Shown: positions 20,224 through 28,794 of the stretch, piece after piece
Layout of the letters: each line of letters opens with the position of its first letter
How positions within the stretch are numbered: position 1 is the first letter of the stretch
DNA from: JAJXXT01 sp963764465
GTDB taxonomy: Bacteria > Pseudomonadota > Alphaproteobacteria > Acetobacterales > Acetobacteraceae
Assembly: GCA_963764465.1 (NCBI GenBank)
Contig: CAVXSO010000004.1
Location: forward strand, 1 to 64,000
Reading direction: 5' to 3'
Length of the DNA: 64,000 nt
Translations under genes and position numbers: made by a program
Notes under the pieces: model-generated
Database searches by the model: none
What the model saw: the letters and a program-made list of their open reading frames with translations, nothing else
What the model was told of the DNA's origin: nothing

Positions 20224-21817
20224 TCATCGCATCGTCCTCGCGCGCGGGCCGAGTTGCGTCCGCGTCAGCTCATAGGCATCGCGGACCCAGCCGCACAGCA
20301 ATGCGCGGGTCTCGGCCGGCTCGATGATGTCGACGACGCCGAACAACTCCGCCGTGCGAAACGGCGAGGCGTACTGTTGGTAACGCTGCTCCAGCTCCGC
20401 CCGCCTCGCCTCCGGGTCCGCGGCGGCGGCGATGTCCCGCCGATAGGCCGCGGCCACACCACCCTCGATCGGGATTGAACCCCAGCGCGCCGAAGGCCAG
20501 GCGAAACGATGATTGAGCGACGTGCCGGACGGACCGTGCCACGGTCCCAGCATGGACCCCGCGAGCCCGAAGGCACGGCGGATCACCACGGAGACCCACG
20601 GCGCGCTCGCCTGCTCGATCGCGCAGGCCGCCCGCGCTGCGGCGAGCAGCGTGCCCGCCCGTTCCGCCTCCACACCGATCATCGTGCCCGGCTGATCGAC
20701 GAAGTTCACGATGGGCAGGTGGAACGTGTCGCAAAGATCGACAAAGCGTTCCATCTTCTGCGCCGCGGCCCGCGTCAGCGCCCCGCCCATCACCATGGGG
20801 TTGTTGATCATCATGCCGACGGCGTAACCATCGAGCCGCGCCAGCGCCGTGACCAGCGATCCACCGAAGGATGACGACATCTCGAACACCGAGCCCTGGT
20901 CGCAGACGAGCTCGAGGATTTGGCGCGCGTTGAAGCTCTTGCGCCGGTTGCGCGGAATGATGCCGTTCAGCTTTTCGTCGGCGCGCCGCGGATCATCGGC
21001 CGGCTGCGCACGCGCCGGCAGCTCCCACACGTTGCGCGGCATGTAGGAGAGGAATCTCCGTACCTGGTCGAGCGCGTCGCGCTCATCCGCCGCGGCATTG
21101 TTGATGCAGCCGCTGAGCTTGGTGTGCACGGAGGCGCCGCCCAGCTCCTCCTTCGTCACGTCCTGGCCCAGTCCCTGGCGCACCACCGGCGGGCCGGCCG
21201 CAAACACGTAGGATTTGTCCCGCACCATCACCGAGAAATGCGACGCCAGAAGCCGGGCAGCACCAAGCCCGGCGCAGGAACCAAAGGCAATGCTCGCGAC
21301 CGGCGCAACGCCCAGGAGCTGCACGAACGGCCACAGCGCATAGCCGGGGATTTTCGTGCGCCCCATCTGCTCCAGCAGCTTGATGCTGCCGCCCGCGGAG
21401 TCCACGAAGCGCACCAGCGGCATGCGGAACTCGTAGGCCATGCGCTCGGCATAAACCCACTTGTCGGATACCGCCGCCTCCGAGGAACCACCCCGCAGGG
21501 TGAAGTCGTCCGCCACCAGCACCAGGCGGCGCGCATCCACCTCGCCCGTGCCCATGACGCAATTGGCGGGCGTGAAGCTGTCGAGCTCCCCGTCGGTCCG
21601 GTAGCGTCCCTTGCCCGCGAGCGCACCCAGTTCCTGGAAAGTTCCCGCGTCCAGGAACGCATCGATGCGTTCGCGCGCGGTGAGCCTGTCCTTCCTCGTG
21701 CCAGCGCGCGATGGCTTCCGCGCCGCCCATGGCCCGCGCGGCGTCGCGCCGCCGCCGCAGGTCCTGGAACTCGGGCTGCCAGCCCGCCTCACCCATATCG
21801 GAAGGAAGCGCGCTCAT
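20224..21817 (-). pseudogene. Acyl-CoA carboxylase carboxyltransferase-type subunit (copy 2), frameshifted
   Basis: This is a second PccB/MmdA-type carboxyltransferase subunit, clearly homologous along its length to the product of 17349-18947. The first ~43 codons, starting MSALPSDMGEAGWQPEFQDL at 21817, are in one frame and the remainder (KDRLTARERIDAFLDAGTF onward, to 20224) in another. Removing one base within 21691-21699 joins them as RWHE-KDRLTARERID, exactly the spacing of copy 1. The rest is intact, with VDSAGGS, FVDQPGTMIG and EGGVAAAYRRDI. So either the gene is newly inactivated or one base is a sequencing error. A GTG/ATG restart near 21792 would lack the normal N terminus. Confidence 0.85.
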
Positions 21818-22030
21818 CGTGTCGCGTTCATGCGCGTGGCACGCTCATGCCGACGGCATACCCCGCCATGCGGATGGCAGCGGCAGGGCAGGGCGCATCG
21901 CGGTCGCGCGCAGCATCGCGCAACATCGGCCCGGAGCCAGGCCATCCCGCCGCCGCTCGTTGCGCGGCCAGAATCTTTCCCGAACATCTTTCCCGTGCCC
22001 CTGCCGGCTCTGAGCGAACCAGGCCGCGTC

Positions 22031-22058
22031 ATCATACCGAGATGCAGATAACAGACAA
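22031..22058 (-). promoter_or_regulatory. Candidate promoter of the leftward carboxyltransferase/TRAP unit
   Basis: Reading leftward, TTGTCT (22058-22053), a 16-base spacer and TATGAT (22036-22031) resemble a sigma-70 promoter. It lies directly downstream of the palindrome at 22062-22075, and would give a leader of about 200 bases before the copy-2 carboxyltransferase gene. The 317-base gap 21818-22134 contains this, the palindrome and a direct repeat ATCTTTCCCG near 21972 and 21985. No gene was recognised in it. Confidence 0.4.
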
Positions 22059-22061
22059 GGC

Positions 22062-22075
22062 GATTGTTAACAATC
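22062..22075. promoter_or_regulatory. Perfect palindrome, candidate GntR/FCD operator 1
   Basis: GATTGTTAACAATC is a perfect 14-bp inverted repeat that stands out in GC-rich DNA. Its core matches the site at 23074-23085 in 11 of 12 bases. TTGT-N2-ACAA symmetry is of the type bound by FadR/FCD-class GntR repressors. It sits next to the candidate promoter of the leftward carboxyltransferase, CoA-transferase and TRAP genes. The likely ligand of the site is the GntR protein at 23152-23910. Confidence 0.6.
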
Positions 22076-22134
22076 TGACGAAAACGCGCGCCGCCCAGGA
22101 TTACGCCCGGGCAGGCGCGACGCCTTCCGGCCGC

Positions 22135-23013
22135 TCAGACCGGCCGGTCGCCCTGCACCGTCACGCGGAAGCCGGAGCGCGTTTCCGGCCAGTAGTCCCA
22201 CAGCGCGTGGTGCTGCACACAGCGATTATCCCAGAACGCTACCGAGTTGGTGCGCCAGCGGAAGCGGCACTGGAACAGCGGGTTTTCCATGTGCTCGTAG
22301 AGATAGCGGAGAATTCCCTCGCTCTCATCGCGCGGAATGCCAAGGATCCGCCGCGTGAAACCGCGGTTGACGAACAGTGCCTTTTGTCCCGTCACCGGGT
22401 GCGTCCGCACCACGGGGTGTTCCGCATGCGGATACGTTTCCTTGTCGCTGACGCCGAAATTGGCATAGAGGCCGCGATAGACCGGCTCACCATCGTGCAG
22501 CGCCGTAAGACCTTCGAGATACGTCTTCATGCGGTCCGAGAGCGCTTCGTAGGCCGCGTACATGCTGGCAAACAACGTGTCGCCGCCCCGCGGCGGGCAG
22601 GTCTTGATGTAGAGGATGCTGCCCATCGGCGGCATTTCGTCGCAGGACACATCGGAGTGCCAGTTCTCGCCGTTGGCGCGCGGCGTGTTCCTGTCGGCGT
22701 GGATGATCATCAGCTCGCTGTGGCCCGGCGCGTGCGGTGCCGCGGGGTGCACGTGCAGCGCTCCGAAATAGCGCCCAAACGCCAGGTGCTGTTCCGGCGT
22801 CATGTCCTGGTCGCGAAAGAAGATCACGAGATTCTCGGCAAGCGCGCGGTGGATCTCGTCGAGCTGGCGGTTGGTCGGCCGGGCAAGATCGACGCCGCCG
22901 ATCTCCGCGCCGATGATCGGCGTCAGCTTGTCGACCTCGATCGTCTCGTAGGGGGCGCCCCCGGCCGCGGCCGCGCGGATTCGCGGCCCCTGGTTTCCTC
23001 GTAGCTCGTCCAT
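22135..23013 (-). CDS. TauD/TfdA-family Fe(II)/2-oxoglutarate dioxygenase
   Basis: This 292-residue non-haem iron dioxygenase has the two-His-one-Asp facial triad: NWHSDVSC gives HxD, and the distal His is in CVQHHALWDYW. It is followed by the 2-oxoglutarate-binding Arg in SGFRVTVQGD. The ATG at 23013 is preceded by AAGGAG; longer in-frame extensions read like non-coding DNA. Family substrates include taurine, aryloxyacetates and other acids, so the substrate here is not assignable. It is divergent from the GntR gene with a shared operator-like repeat between, and upstream of the CoA-transferase locus. Confidence 0.92.
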   Translation of the reverse strand: MDELRGNQGPRIRAAAAGGAPYETIEVDKLTPIIGAEIGGVDLARPTNRQLDEIHRALAENLVIFFRDQDMTPEQHLAFGRYFGALHVHPAAPHAPGHSELMIIHADRNTPRANGENWHSDVSCDEMPPMGSILYIKTCPPRGGDTLFASMYAAYEALSDRMKTYLEGLTALHDGEPVYRGLYANFGVSDKETYPHAEHPVVRTHPVTGQKALFVNRGFTRRILGIPRDESEGILRYLYEHMENPLFQCRFRWRTNSVAFWDNRCVQHHALWDYWPETRSGFRVTVQGDRPV

Positions 23014-23067
23014 GGCATTTCTCCTTCTCGCGGGAACCCGGCTACGGCGCGGCAGCCTAGATACTCG

Positions 23068-23091
23068 AAGCCAATTGTCAACAATCGGCTT
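23068..23091. promoter_or_regulatory. Inverted repeat, candidate GntR/FCD operator 2
   Basis: AAGCC-A-ATTGTCAACAAT-C-GGCTT forms a 24-bp imperfect inverted repeat centred in the 138-base gap between the divergent tauD-like gene (start 23013) and GntR gene (start 23152). The core differs by one base from the perfect palindrome at 22062-22075. The position would let one bound regulator control both divergent promoters, including its own. Confidence 0.65.
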
Positions 23092-23151
23092 GCGACCCGG
23101 CGCTTGCCCACCTAAGTTGCGGCCGCACCTTCGGGACAAGCCAGGCCGGCC

Positions 23152-23910
23152 ATGGCGGAGAGTATCACGCTCCAACGGGAAGACGCCTCCGCGCTCCCGG
23201 GGGCGGAGGGCGGGTTCGTCGTCTTCCGCTGGTTCGGCGCGTCGCCACCGCCCACTCTTTCGTTACCGGAACAGATCGCGGCACGCCTCGGCGACCGTAT
23301 CGTCACCGGCAAGATCGAGCCCGGCGCGCGCATCATCGAACAGGAGATCGCCGACGAGTTCCAGGCCTCGCGCGGTCCCGTCCGTGAAGCACTGCGCATC
23401 CTCGAACGGGAAGGCCTGGCGCAGATCCATCCCCGCCGCGGCGCGCGGGCAAGCCAACTTTCCCGCCAGGATGTCTTCGATCTGTTCGAGATCCGGGCGC
23501 ATCTCTACCAGGCAGTCGCGCGGCGCCTGGCCACGAACCCGACGACGGCCGTGCTACGCCTGCTGGAAGATGGGGTGCGCACGCTGCGCCGCCTTGCGGA
23601 CGTACCGGACGACGGCAGCCTCTACGCCATGACCGTGTTTCACCTGAGCCTGGAATGCGCACGCGCGGCGGGCAACGCGCGCCTCGCGGACATGATCACT
23701 TCGCTCTCCCTGCAGACCTACCGCTATTCGCGCCTCGCCCTGGGCGCGCGAGCGCGGCGGCGCCAATCCGTCGCGCTCTGGCAGAAGACGCTCGATGCCG
23801 TGCGCCGAGGCGACGTCGCGGCCGCCACCGAGACCGCCAGCCGCCGCATCCTCGAGTCACGCGCCGAGGCGCTGCGTCTCGTCGGGTCGGAGGCCACCGG
23901 TATCGGCTGA
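23152..23910 (+). CDS. GntR-family transcriptional regulator (FadR/FCD class)
   Basis: This 252-residue regulator has a winged helix (LPEQIAARLGDRIVTGKIEPG, EFQASRGPVREALRILEREGLAQIHPRRGARAS) and a C-terminal helical FCD ligand domain with the metal/ligand-type residues around DLFEIRAHLYQAVARRLA and FHLSLECARAAGN. It is divergent from the dioxygenase gene and lies upstream of the whole leftward CoA/TRAP locus. Two matching palindromes suggest it represses both units until an acid or its CoA-linked metabolite accumulates. The start at 23152 gives a 40-residue lead before the helix-turn-helix; a later start is possible. Confidence 0.9.
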   Translation: MAESITLQREDASALPGAEGGFVVFRWFGASPPPTLSLPEQIAARLGDRIVTGKIEPGARIIEQEIADEFQASRGPVREALRILEREGLAQIHPRRGARASQLSRQDVFDLFEIRAHLYQAVARRLATNPTTAVLRLLEDGVRTLRRLADVPDDGSLYAMTVFHLSLECARAAGNARLADMITSLSLQTYRYSRLALGARARRRQSVALWQKTLDAVRRGDVAAATETASRRILESRAEALRLVGSEATGIG

Positions 23911-23981
23911 CCATGCCGCCCGGCGCGCAAGTGCCGGTCGTGGCGAGCCAGGAGGGCGTCGGCGGCCGCCGTGGCCACCGC

Positions 23982-24923
23982 CTACGCGCCATGCCAGGTC
24001 ACGTCGCCCGCGTCCGCCGCGATGGTGGTTCCCGCCTCGCCACGCAGAATGGCGGGCAGGTCCTTGAGCGCGCCGATGGCGGCAGGCTTGCCGGTCGCGC
24101 GGGCGAACTGGCATGCGCCATCCACCTTCGGGCCCATCGATCCCGCCGGAAACGCGTACTGGCCCAACGCTTCGGGCGAGGCGCGGCGAATGGCCTTCGC
24201 GTTCGGCGTGCCCCAATCCACGAACACGGCCTCGACATCCGTCGCCATGATGAAGAAATCGGCGCCCACGTCGCGTGCCAGCAACTCCGAGCACAGGTCC
24301 TTGTCGATCACCGCCTCGACGCCAACCAGGTGACGCTCCTTCCCGGGCTCGTACATCGTGGGAATGCCGCCGCCACCGGCGCAGATCACAACCGCTCCCT
24401 TCTCCAGCAGCCAGCGGATGGGCCGGATCTCGAAGATACGCTGTGGCAGCGGTGACGGGACGACGCGCCGCCACTTGGCACCGTCCGCCTTGAACACCCA
24501 TCCTTTTTCCGTGGCCAGCGCATCGGCCTCGCGCTTCTCATAGACAGGGCCGACGAATTTCGTCGGGTTGCCAAAGCCGGGATCGCCAGGATCGACCTCG
24601 ACCATGGTCAGCACGGTCGCAAGCGGAACCTCGAACGGCAGCAGGTTGCCGAGTTCCTGTTCGATCATGTAGCCAATCGAGCCCTCGGTCTGCGCGCCAA
24701 GCACATCGAGCGGCGAGGCCTCGGCCGGTTTGTAGGCTTCTCCCTGGAGTGCCAGCAGCCCGACCTGCGGCCCATTGCCGTGCGTGATAAGGAGCTCGTT
24801 GCCCGCATGGATCCGCGCAAGAGCCGAGGCAGCGACACGCGTGTTGGCGCGCTGCGCCTCGGCCGTCATCGGTTCGCCGCGGCGCAGCAGCGCGTTGCCG
24901 CCGAGTGCGACCACGATGCGCAT
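23982..24923 (-). CDS. arcC: Carbamate kinase
   Basis: This is carbamate kinase (313 residues), the last step of the arginine deiminase pathway: carbamoyl phosphate plus ADP gives ATP, carbon dioxide and ammonia. Family segments include VVALGGNALL at the start, THGNGPQVGLLALQ, CAGGGGIPT and a final SMGPKVDGACQF region. Its ATG lies three bases before the preceding gene's stop boundary region (arcB stop at 24927), so the two are tightly linked. It converges on the GntR gene with a 71-base gap in which nothing was recognised. Confidence 0.96.
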   Translation of the reverse strand: MRIVVALGGNALLRRGEPMTAEAQRANTRVAASALARIHAGNELLITHGNGPQVGLLALQGEAYKPAEASPLDVLGAQTEGSIGYMIEQELGNLLPFEVPLATVLTMVEVDPGDPGFGNPTKFVGPVYEKREADALATEKGWVFKADGAKWRRVVPSPLPQRIFEIRPIRWLLEKGAVVICAGGGGIPTMYEPGKERHLVGVEAVIDKDLCSELLARDVGADFFIMATDVEAVFVDWGTPNAKAIRRASPEALGQYAFPAGSMGPKVDGACQFARATGKPAAIGALKDLPAILRGEAGTTIAADAGDVTWHGA

Positions 24924-24926
24924 CGC

Positions 24927-25931
24927 TCAGGCCCCGAGGGTCGCGACGAGCAGGGCCTTGATCGTGTGCATGCGGTTCTCCGCCTGGTCGAAGGCGATGT
25001 TCATTTCGGATTCAAAAACCTCGTCGCTCACCTCGACCCCATCGTCGATGTCGAATTGGTCCGCGATATCCTTGCCCACCTTGGTTTCGGTGTCATGGAA
25101 GGCGGGCAGGCAGTGCATGAACCTGGCGGCTGGATTGCCGGTCTTGCGCATCACCTCCATCGTCACGCGGTAGGGCGTGAGCAGCTTGATGCGCTCGGCC
25201 CAGACCTCCTTCGGCTCGCCCATGGAGACCCAGACATCGGTGTGAACGAAGTCGACGTCCTTCACGGCCTTGTCGATGTTGTCGGTGATCAGCATGCGCG
25301 CACCGGACGTCTTCTGCAGCTTCTTTGCGATCTCGATATATTCCTCGGTGGGCCACAGCGCGCGCGGCCCGCAGATCCGGACATCCATGCCCATGAGGCA
25401 GCCGACCAACAGCAGCGAGTGCCCCATGTTGGAGCGCGTGTCACCGAGATAGGCGTACCTGATCGTCTCTATGGGGCGCTCGAGCTGCTCGCGCATGGTC
25501 ATGACATCGGCGATCATCTGCGTCGGGTGATATTCGTCGGTCAGTCCGTTATACACCGGCACGCCGGCATATTTCGCAAGCTGCTCAACCCCGCCCTGCG
25601 CGGAGCCGCGGTACTCGATCCCGTCATACAGCCGCCCAAGCACGCGCGCGGTATCCTTGAACAATTCCTTGTGCCCGATCTGCGAGCCGCTGGGCTCGAG
25701 ATAGGTGACGTTCGCGCCCTGGTCGTAGCAGGCGATCTCGAACGCACAGCGGGTGCGGGTGCTGGTCTTCTCGAAGATCAGCGCGATGTTCTTCCCCTTC
25801 AGGTGCTGCTGCTCCGTGCGGGCGTATTTCGCTCGCTTGAGGTCGCGGGCGAGGTCGAGCAGGTACCTGAACTCGCGCGGTGTATAGTCTTGCACGGTGA
25901 GGAGGGAGCGGTTGCGCAGATTGAAAGCCAT
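24927..25931 (-). CDS. arcB: Ornithine carbamoyltransferase, catabolic type
   Basis: This enzyme (334 residues) splits citrulline with phosphate into ornithine and carbamoyl phosphate in the arginine deiminase pathway. The carbamoyl-phosphate motif STRTR is at about residue 56. HPTQ and the ornithine-site segment FMHCLPAFHD are present. The N-terminal stretch NLRNRSLLTVQDYT and the length match catabolic OTCs. The catabolic role is assigned from its place between arcA and arcC; the sequence alone would also allow a biosynthetic ArgF. Confidence 0.95.
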   Translation of the reverse strand: MAFNLRNRSLLTVQDYTPREFRYLLDLARDLKRAKYARTEQQHLKGKNIALIFEKTSTRTRCAFEIACYDQGANVTYLEPSGSQIGHKELFKDTARVLGRLYDGIEYRGSAQGGVEQLAKYAGVPVYNGLTDEYHPTQMIADVMTMREQLERPIETIRYAYLGDTRSNMGHSLLLVGCLMGMDVRICGPRALWPTEEYIEIAKKLQKTSGARMLITDNIDKAVKDVDFVHTDVWVSMGEPKEVWAERIKLLTPYRVTMEVMRKTGNPAARFMHCLPAFHDTETKVGKDIADQFDIDDGVEVSDEVFESEMNIAFDQAENRMHTIKALLVATLGA

Positions 25932-25961
25932 CGGAGTTCTCCGTGAGGTTTGTTCGGCTTT

Positions 25962-27203
25962 TTACTCGACGGGGTCACGCAGAATGGGACAGGTCATGCA
26001 ATGGCCGCCGCCGCGACCGCGGCCGAGTTCATTGCCTTCGATCGTGATCACCTCGATGCCGGCCTTGCGCAGTCGGGTGTTGGTGTACTGGTTACGCGCG
26101 TAGGCGATCACGACGCCGGGGGCGATGGCGACAACGTTATTGCCGTCGTCCCACTGCTCGCGCTCCTGCTGATAGGCGTCGCCACCCGTGGTGACGAGAT
26201 TGAGCTGCTGCAAGCCAAGGGCCTCGGCGGCAACGCCGGTACCATCCTCGCTCAGGAATGACTGCTGCTCGACACGATAGTCGACGTCGTCGGGTGAATC
26301 GCCTGGTCTCAGGCTGTAGCAGCGAATTTCCTGACACACACCCATGAACACGTTCGCGATATCGCGGCTGCAGAGCGTGAAGACCGTGTCGAGGTGCATC
26401 GCGGCACGCGACTTGGGCATCTGGCAGGCCACGACGCGCGTCGCGGCTTCGTGTTCGAACAGTGCGCGCGCCAGCTGGCCAACCGCTTGCGGTGTGGTGC
26501 GTTCGCCCATCCCCACGAACACGATACCGTTGCCAACCGGCATCACATCGCCGCCCTCCACCGTGGAGGGGCCGAAATCCTCGTCGGGATTGCCGAACCA
26601 GGTCTTGAATTTTCCGTGCCTGAACTCCGGGTGGAATTTATAGACCGCCGTGACCAGCAGCGTCTCCGGCTTGCGTGCCGGCCAGCACATCGGGTTCACC
26701 GAGACCCCACCATAGATCCAGCAGGAACTGTCGCGCGTGAAAATCGTGTTCGGCAGCGGGGGAATCACGAAGTCCGCCGGTTGGAGGTAACGGCCGAACA
26801 TGCCGTGCGGCTCGAACGGCAATTCGAAGCGCGCGATGCCGCCGATCAGATGGTCCACGAGCTTGCTTGCCGGCTCCTCGTCGAGCCATGCTCGCAGGTC
26901 CTCCAGCATGCCGGAGCCGACATGGTTTGCCGTGATGCGCCGGTCGAGAACCCAGGCGCGACCTTCCTTGGTATGGAGTACATCGGCCAGCAGCTCGTGG
27001 AACTCCAACACCTCAACGCCACGCTCACGCATCTTGTTGCAGAAGCCGAAATGCTCCTTCTGCGCCTCCTGTACCCACAACACATCGTCGAACAGCAGGT
27101 TCTTGCAGTTCCCAGGCGTGAGGCGCTTATGGGCAAGGCCTGGCCTGCACACCATGACCGTCCGTAACCTTCCGACCTCCGAATGAACGCCGTATTCGCG
27201 CAT
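25962..27203 (-). CDS. arcA: Arginine deiminase
   Basis: This enzyme converts arginine to citrulline and ammonia. The 413 residues show GVHSEVGRLRTVMVCRPG, FTRDSSCWIYGG, EGGDVMP, KSRAAMHLDTVF (HxD region) and the C-terminal catalytic Cys in GRGRGGGHCMTCPI. The ATG at 27203 has AGAAGGAA about nine bases upstream. A second in-frame ATG at 27236 overlaps the antiporter stop as TGATG and would add 11 residues; both are possible and the overlap implies coupling. The gene follows the antiporter and precedes arcB. Confidence 0.96.
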   Translation of the reverse strand: MREYGVHSEVGRLRTVMVCRPGLAHKRLTPGNCKNLLFDDVLWVQEAQKEHFGFCNKMRERGVEVLEFHELLADVLHTKEGRAWVLDRRITANHVGSGMLEDLRAWLDEEPASKLVDHLIGGIARFELPFEPHGMFGRYLQPADFVIPPLPNTIFTRDSSCWIYGGVSVNPMCWPARKPETLLVTAVYKFHPEFRHGKFKTWFGNPDEDFGPSTVEGGDVMPVGNGIVFVGMGERTTPQAVGQLARALFEHEAATRVVACQMPKSRAAMHLDTVFTLCSRDIANVFMGVCQEIRCYSLRPGDSPDDVDYRVEQQSFLSEDGTGVAAEALGLQQLNLVTTGGDAYQQEREQWDDGNNVVAIAPGVVIAYARNQYTNTRLRKAGIEVITIEGNELGRGRGGGHCMTCPILRDPVE

Positions 27204-27235
27204 GGGGCTGGTTTCCTTCTGGTTTTTGCTTTCCA

Positions 27236-28705
27236 TCACAGCGGGCTGATTGCGCCGGTTGCCATCAACCAAATCGCGAGAAGTGCCAGGGCGACGATGC
27301 AAGCGGCGATCAGCAAGTCGGGCCCGGCCAGTCCGGCGGCTCCCGCCTCGCGCCGGGCGCGCAGGTAAATTATGATTCCGGGTGCGAAGAGCACGGCCGT
27401 CATCAGCAAAAAGCTTAGACCCGCAGCGTAGACGAGCCATAGCCCGTAGACAGTCGCGAGCAGGCCCACAAACATGTCGCGCCGGCGGGAGCGATCGTCC
27501 TCATAGGTCTCACCGCTGAGCGCGAGCTTCAGCGCGTACGCGCCGGAGAGCACATAGGGCGGCAGGATCGCGACGGATGCGATGGAGTAGAAAAACTCGT
27601 AGGCATCGCGGGAAAACAGACTGATGATCAGGAACAGCTGGATCAGCCCGTTGGTCGCCCACAGAGAATTCGCCGGCGACCCCTTGGCGTTTTCCACCGC
27701 GAACCAGCGCGGGAAAATGCCCTCCTTGCCGCAGGTATAGGGAATTTCCGCGCACAGCAGCGTCCAGCTCAGGAAAGCGCCCCCGACGGAGACGATCAGG
27801 CCAACATTGATCAGCGATGCACCCCAGGCGCCGACCAGAGGCTCGAACACGCCGGCCATGGCCGGGACTTTCAGGTCCGCAAGTTCCTTTTGGTGAAGGA
27901 TACCGGTGGAGAGCAGCGAGACAAGCACATAGATGCCAAGCGCGCCGGCGAACCCGATTACCGTCGCTTTTCCAACGTCGCTGCGACGGCGCGCACGCGC
28001 CGAATAGACACTCGCTCCCTCGATGCCGATGAACACCCAAAGCGTCACCAGCATCGTACCGCGGACCTGCTCGGTGACGCTGCCGAGGCTTTCACCGCCC
28101 GTGTTGCCCCAGAAACTGAAGGTGAACTTCTGGTAGTTGAAGGCGATGATCGCGACCAGGATGAACAACGCCAGAGGGACGAGCTTGGCGATCGTGGTGA
28201 CGACATTGACCAGCGCGGCGCCAGAGATGCCCTTCAACACCAGGTAGTTGATCAGCCAGAGGCAAATCGACGCGCCGATGATCGAGATCACATTGCTCCC
28301 GTCTCCGAAAACCGGCATGAAGTAGGAAAGCGCGCTGAAGATTGCCACCGCATAGGCAACGTTGCCGAGGAATGCGCTGATCCAGTAACCCCACGCGCTG
28401 TTGAACCCGACAAAATCGCCGAATCCGGCACGGGCATATGCGTAGGGGCCGGCGTTGAGCGTGGGCTTGCGTATGGCCAGGCTCTGGTAAACGAAGGCCA
28501 GCATCAGCATGCCGATGCCTGTTACCACCCACCCGATGGCGATCGCGCCTGGTGAGGCCGCCTTGGACATGTCGCGGGGAAGGTTGAAGACACCGCCGCC
28601 GATCATTGAACCGACCACGAGCGCGATCAGGGGGAGCAGCGTAAGCCGTCCCTCCTTCCGGGGTGTCGTGGTTGTCGCGCCGTCGCCGACCGAGATCCCG
28701 GACAT
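27236..28705 (-). CDS. arcD: Arginine/ornithine antiporter (APA family, ArcD-type)
   Basis: This 489-residue APC-superfamily transporter has about 12-13 hydrophobic segments. TM1 contains VVGSMIGGGVFNLP, the Gly-rich substrate loop of basic amino acid antiporters. It would exchange external arginine for internal ornithine. It is the first gene of the arcDABC-type operon, and its TGA overlaps an in-frame ATG for arcA. No Anr/FNR box (TTGAT-N4-ATCAA) was seen in the 90 bases upstream, unlike the classical anaerobically induced operon. Confidence 0.92.
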   Translation of the reverse strand: MSGISVGDGATTTTPRKEGRLTLLPLIALVVGSMIGGGVFNLPRDMSKAASPGAIAIGWVVTGIGMLMLAFVYQSLAIRKPTLNAGPYAYARAGFGDFVGFNSAWGYWISAFLGNVAYAVAIFSALSYFMPVFGDGSNVISIIGASICLWLINYLVLKGISGAALVNVVTTIAKLVPLALFILVAIIAFNYQKFTFSFWGNTGGESLGSVTEQVRGTMLVTLWVFIGIEGASVYSARARRRSDVGKATVIGFAGALGIYVLVSLLSTGILHQKELADLKVPAMAGVFEPLVGAWGASLINVGLIVSVGGAFLSWTLLCAEIPYTCGKEGIFPRWFAVENAKGSPANSLWATNGLIQLFLIISLFSRDAYEFFYSIASVAILPPYVLSGAYALKLALSGETYEDDRSRRRDMFVGLLATVYGLWLVYAAGLSFLLMTAVLFAPGIIIYLRARREAGAAGLAGPDLLIAACIVALALLAIWLMATGAISPL

Positions 28706-28731
28706 GATCGTTCCCCTGTTATCTCGCCTTG

Positions 28732-28745
28732 CCCGCGATCGCGGG
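28732..28745. promoter_or_regulatory. Perfect palindrome upstream of the arginine deiminase operon
   Basis: CCCGCGATCGCGGG is a perfect 14-bp palindrome lying 27 bases upstream of the antiporter start and 50 bases after the porin-like stop. It could be an operator or part of a terminator for the upstream gene; there is no T run. Its function is unknown. Confidence 0.35.
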
Positions 28746-28794
28746 AGTGATGTTGCGATAGTGCATCATAGGCTCCATATGCGCTCGTCTCCGC

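Noticed and set aside
21685..21705. Programmed ribosomal frameshift in carboxyltransferase copy 2
   Set aside because: No slippery heptamer or downstream structure is evident; a sequence error or mutation is simpler.
22135..23175. Longer dioxygenase start at 23175
   Set aside because: Its extra 54 residues overlap the GntR promoter/operator region; ATG 23013 has AAGGAG and fits the family.
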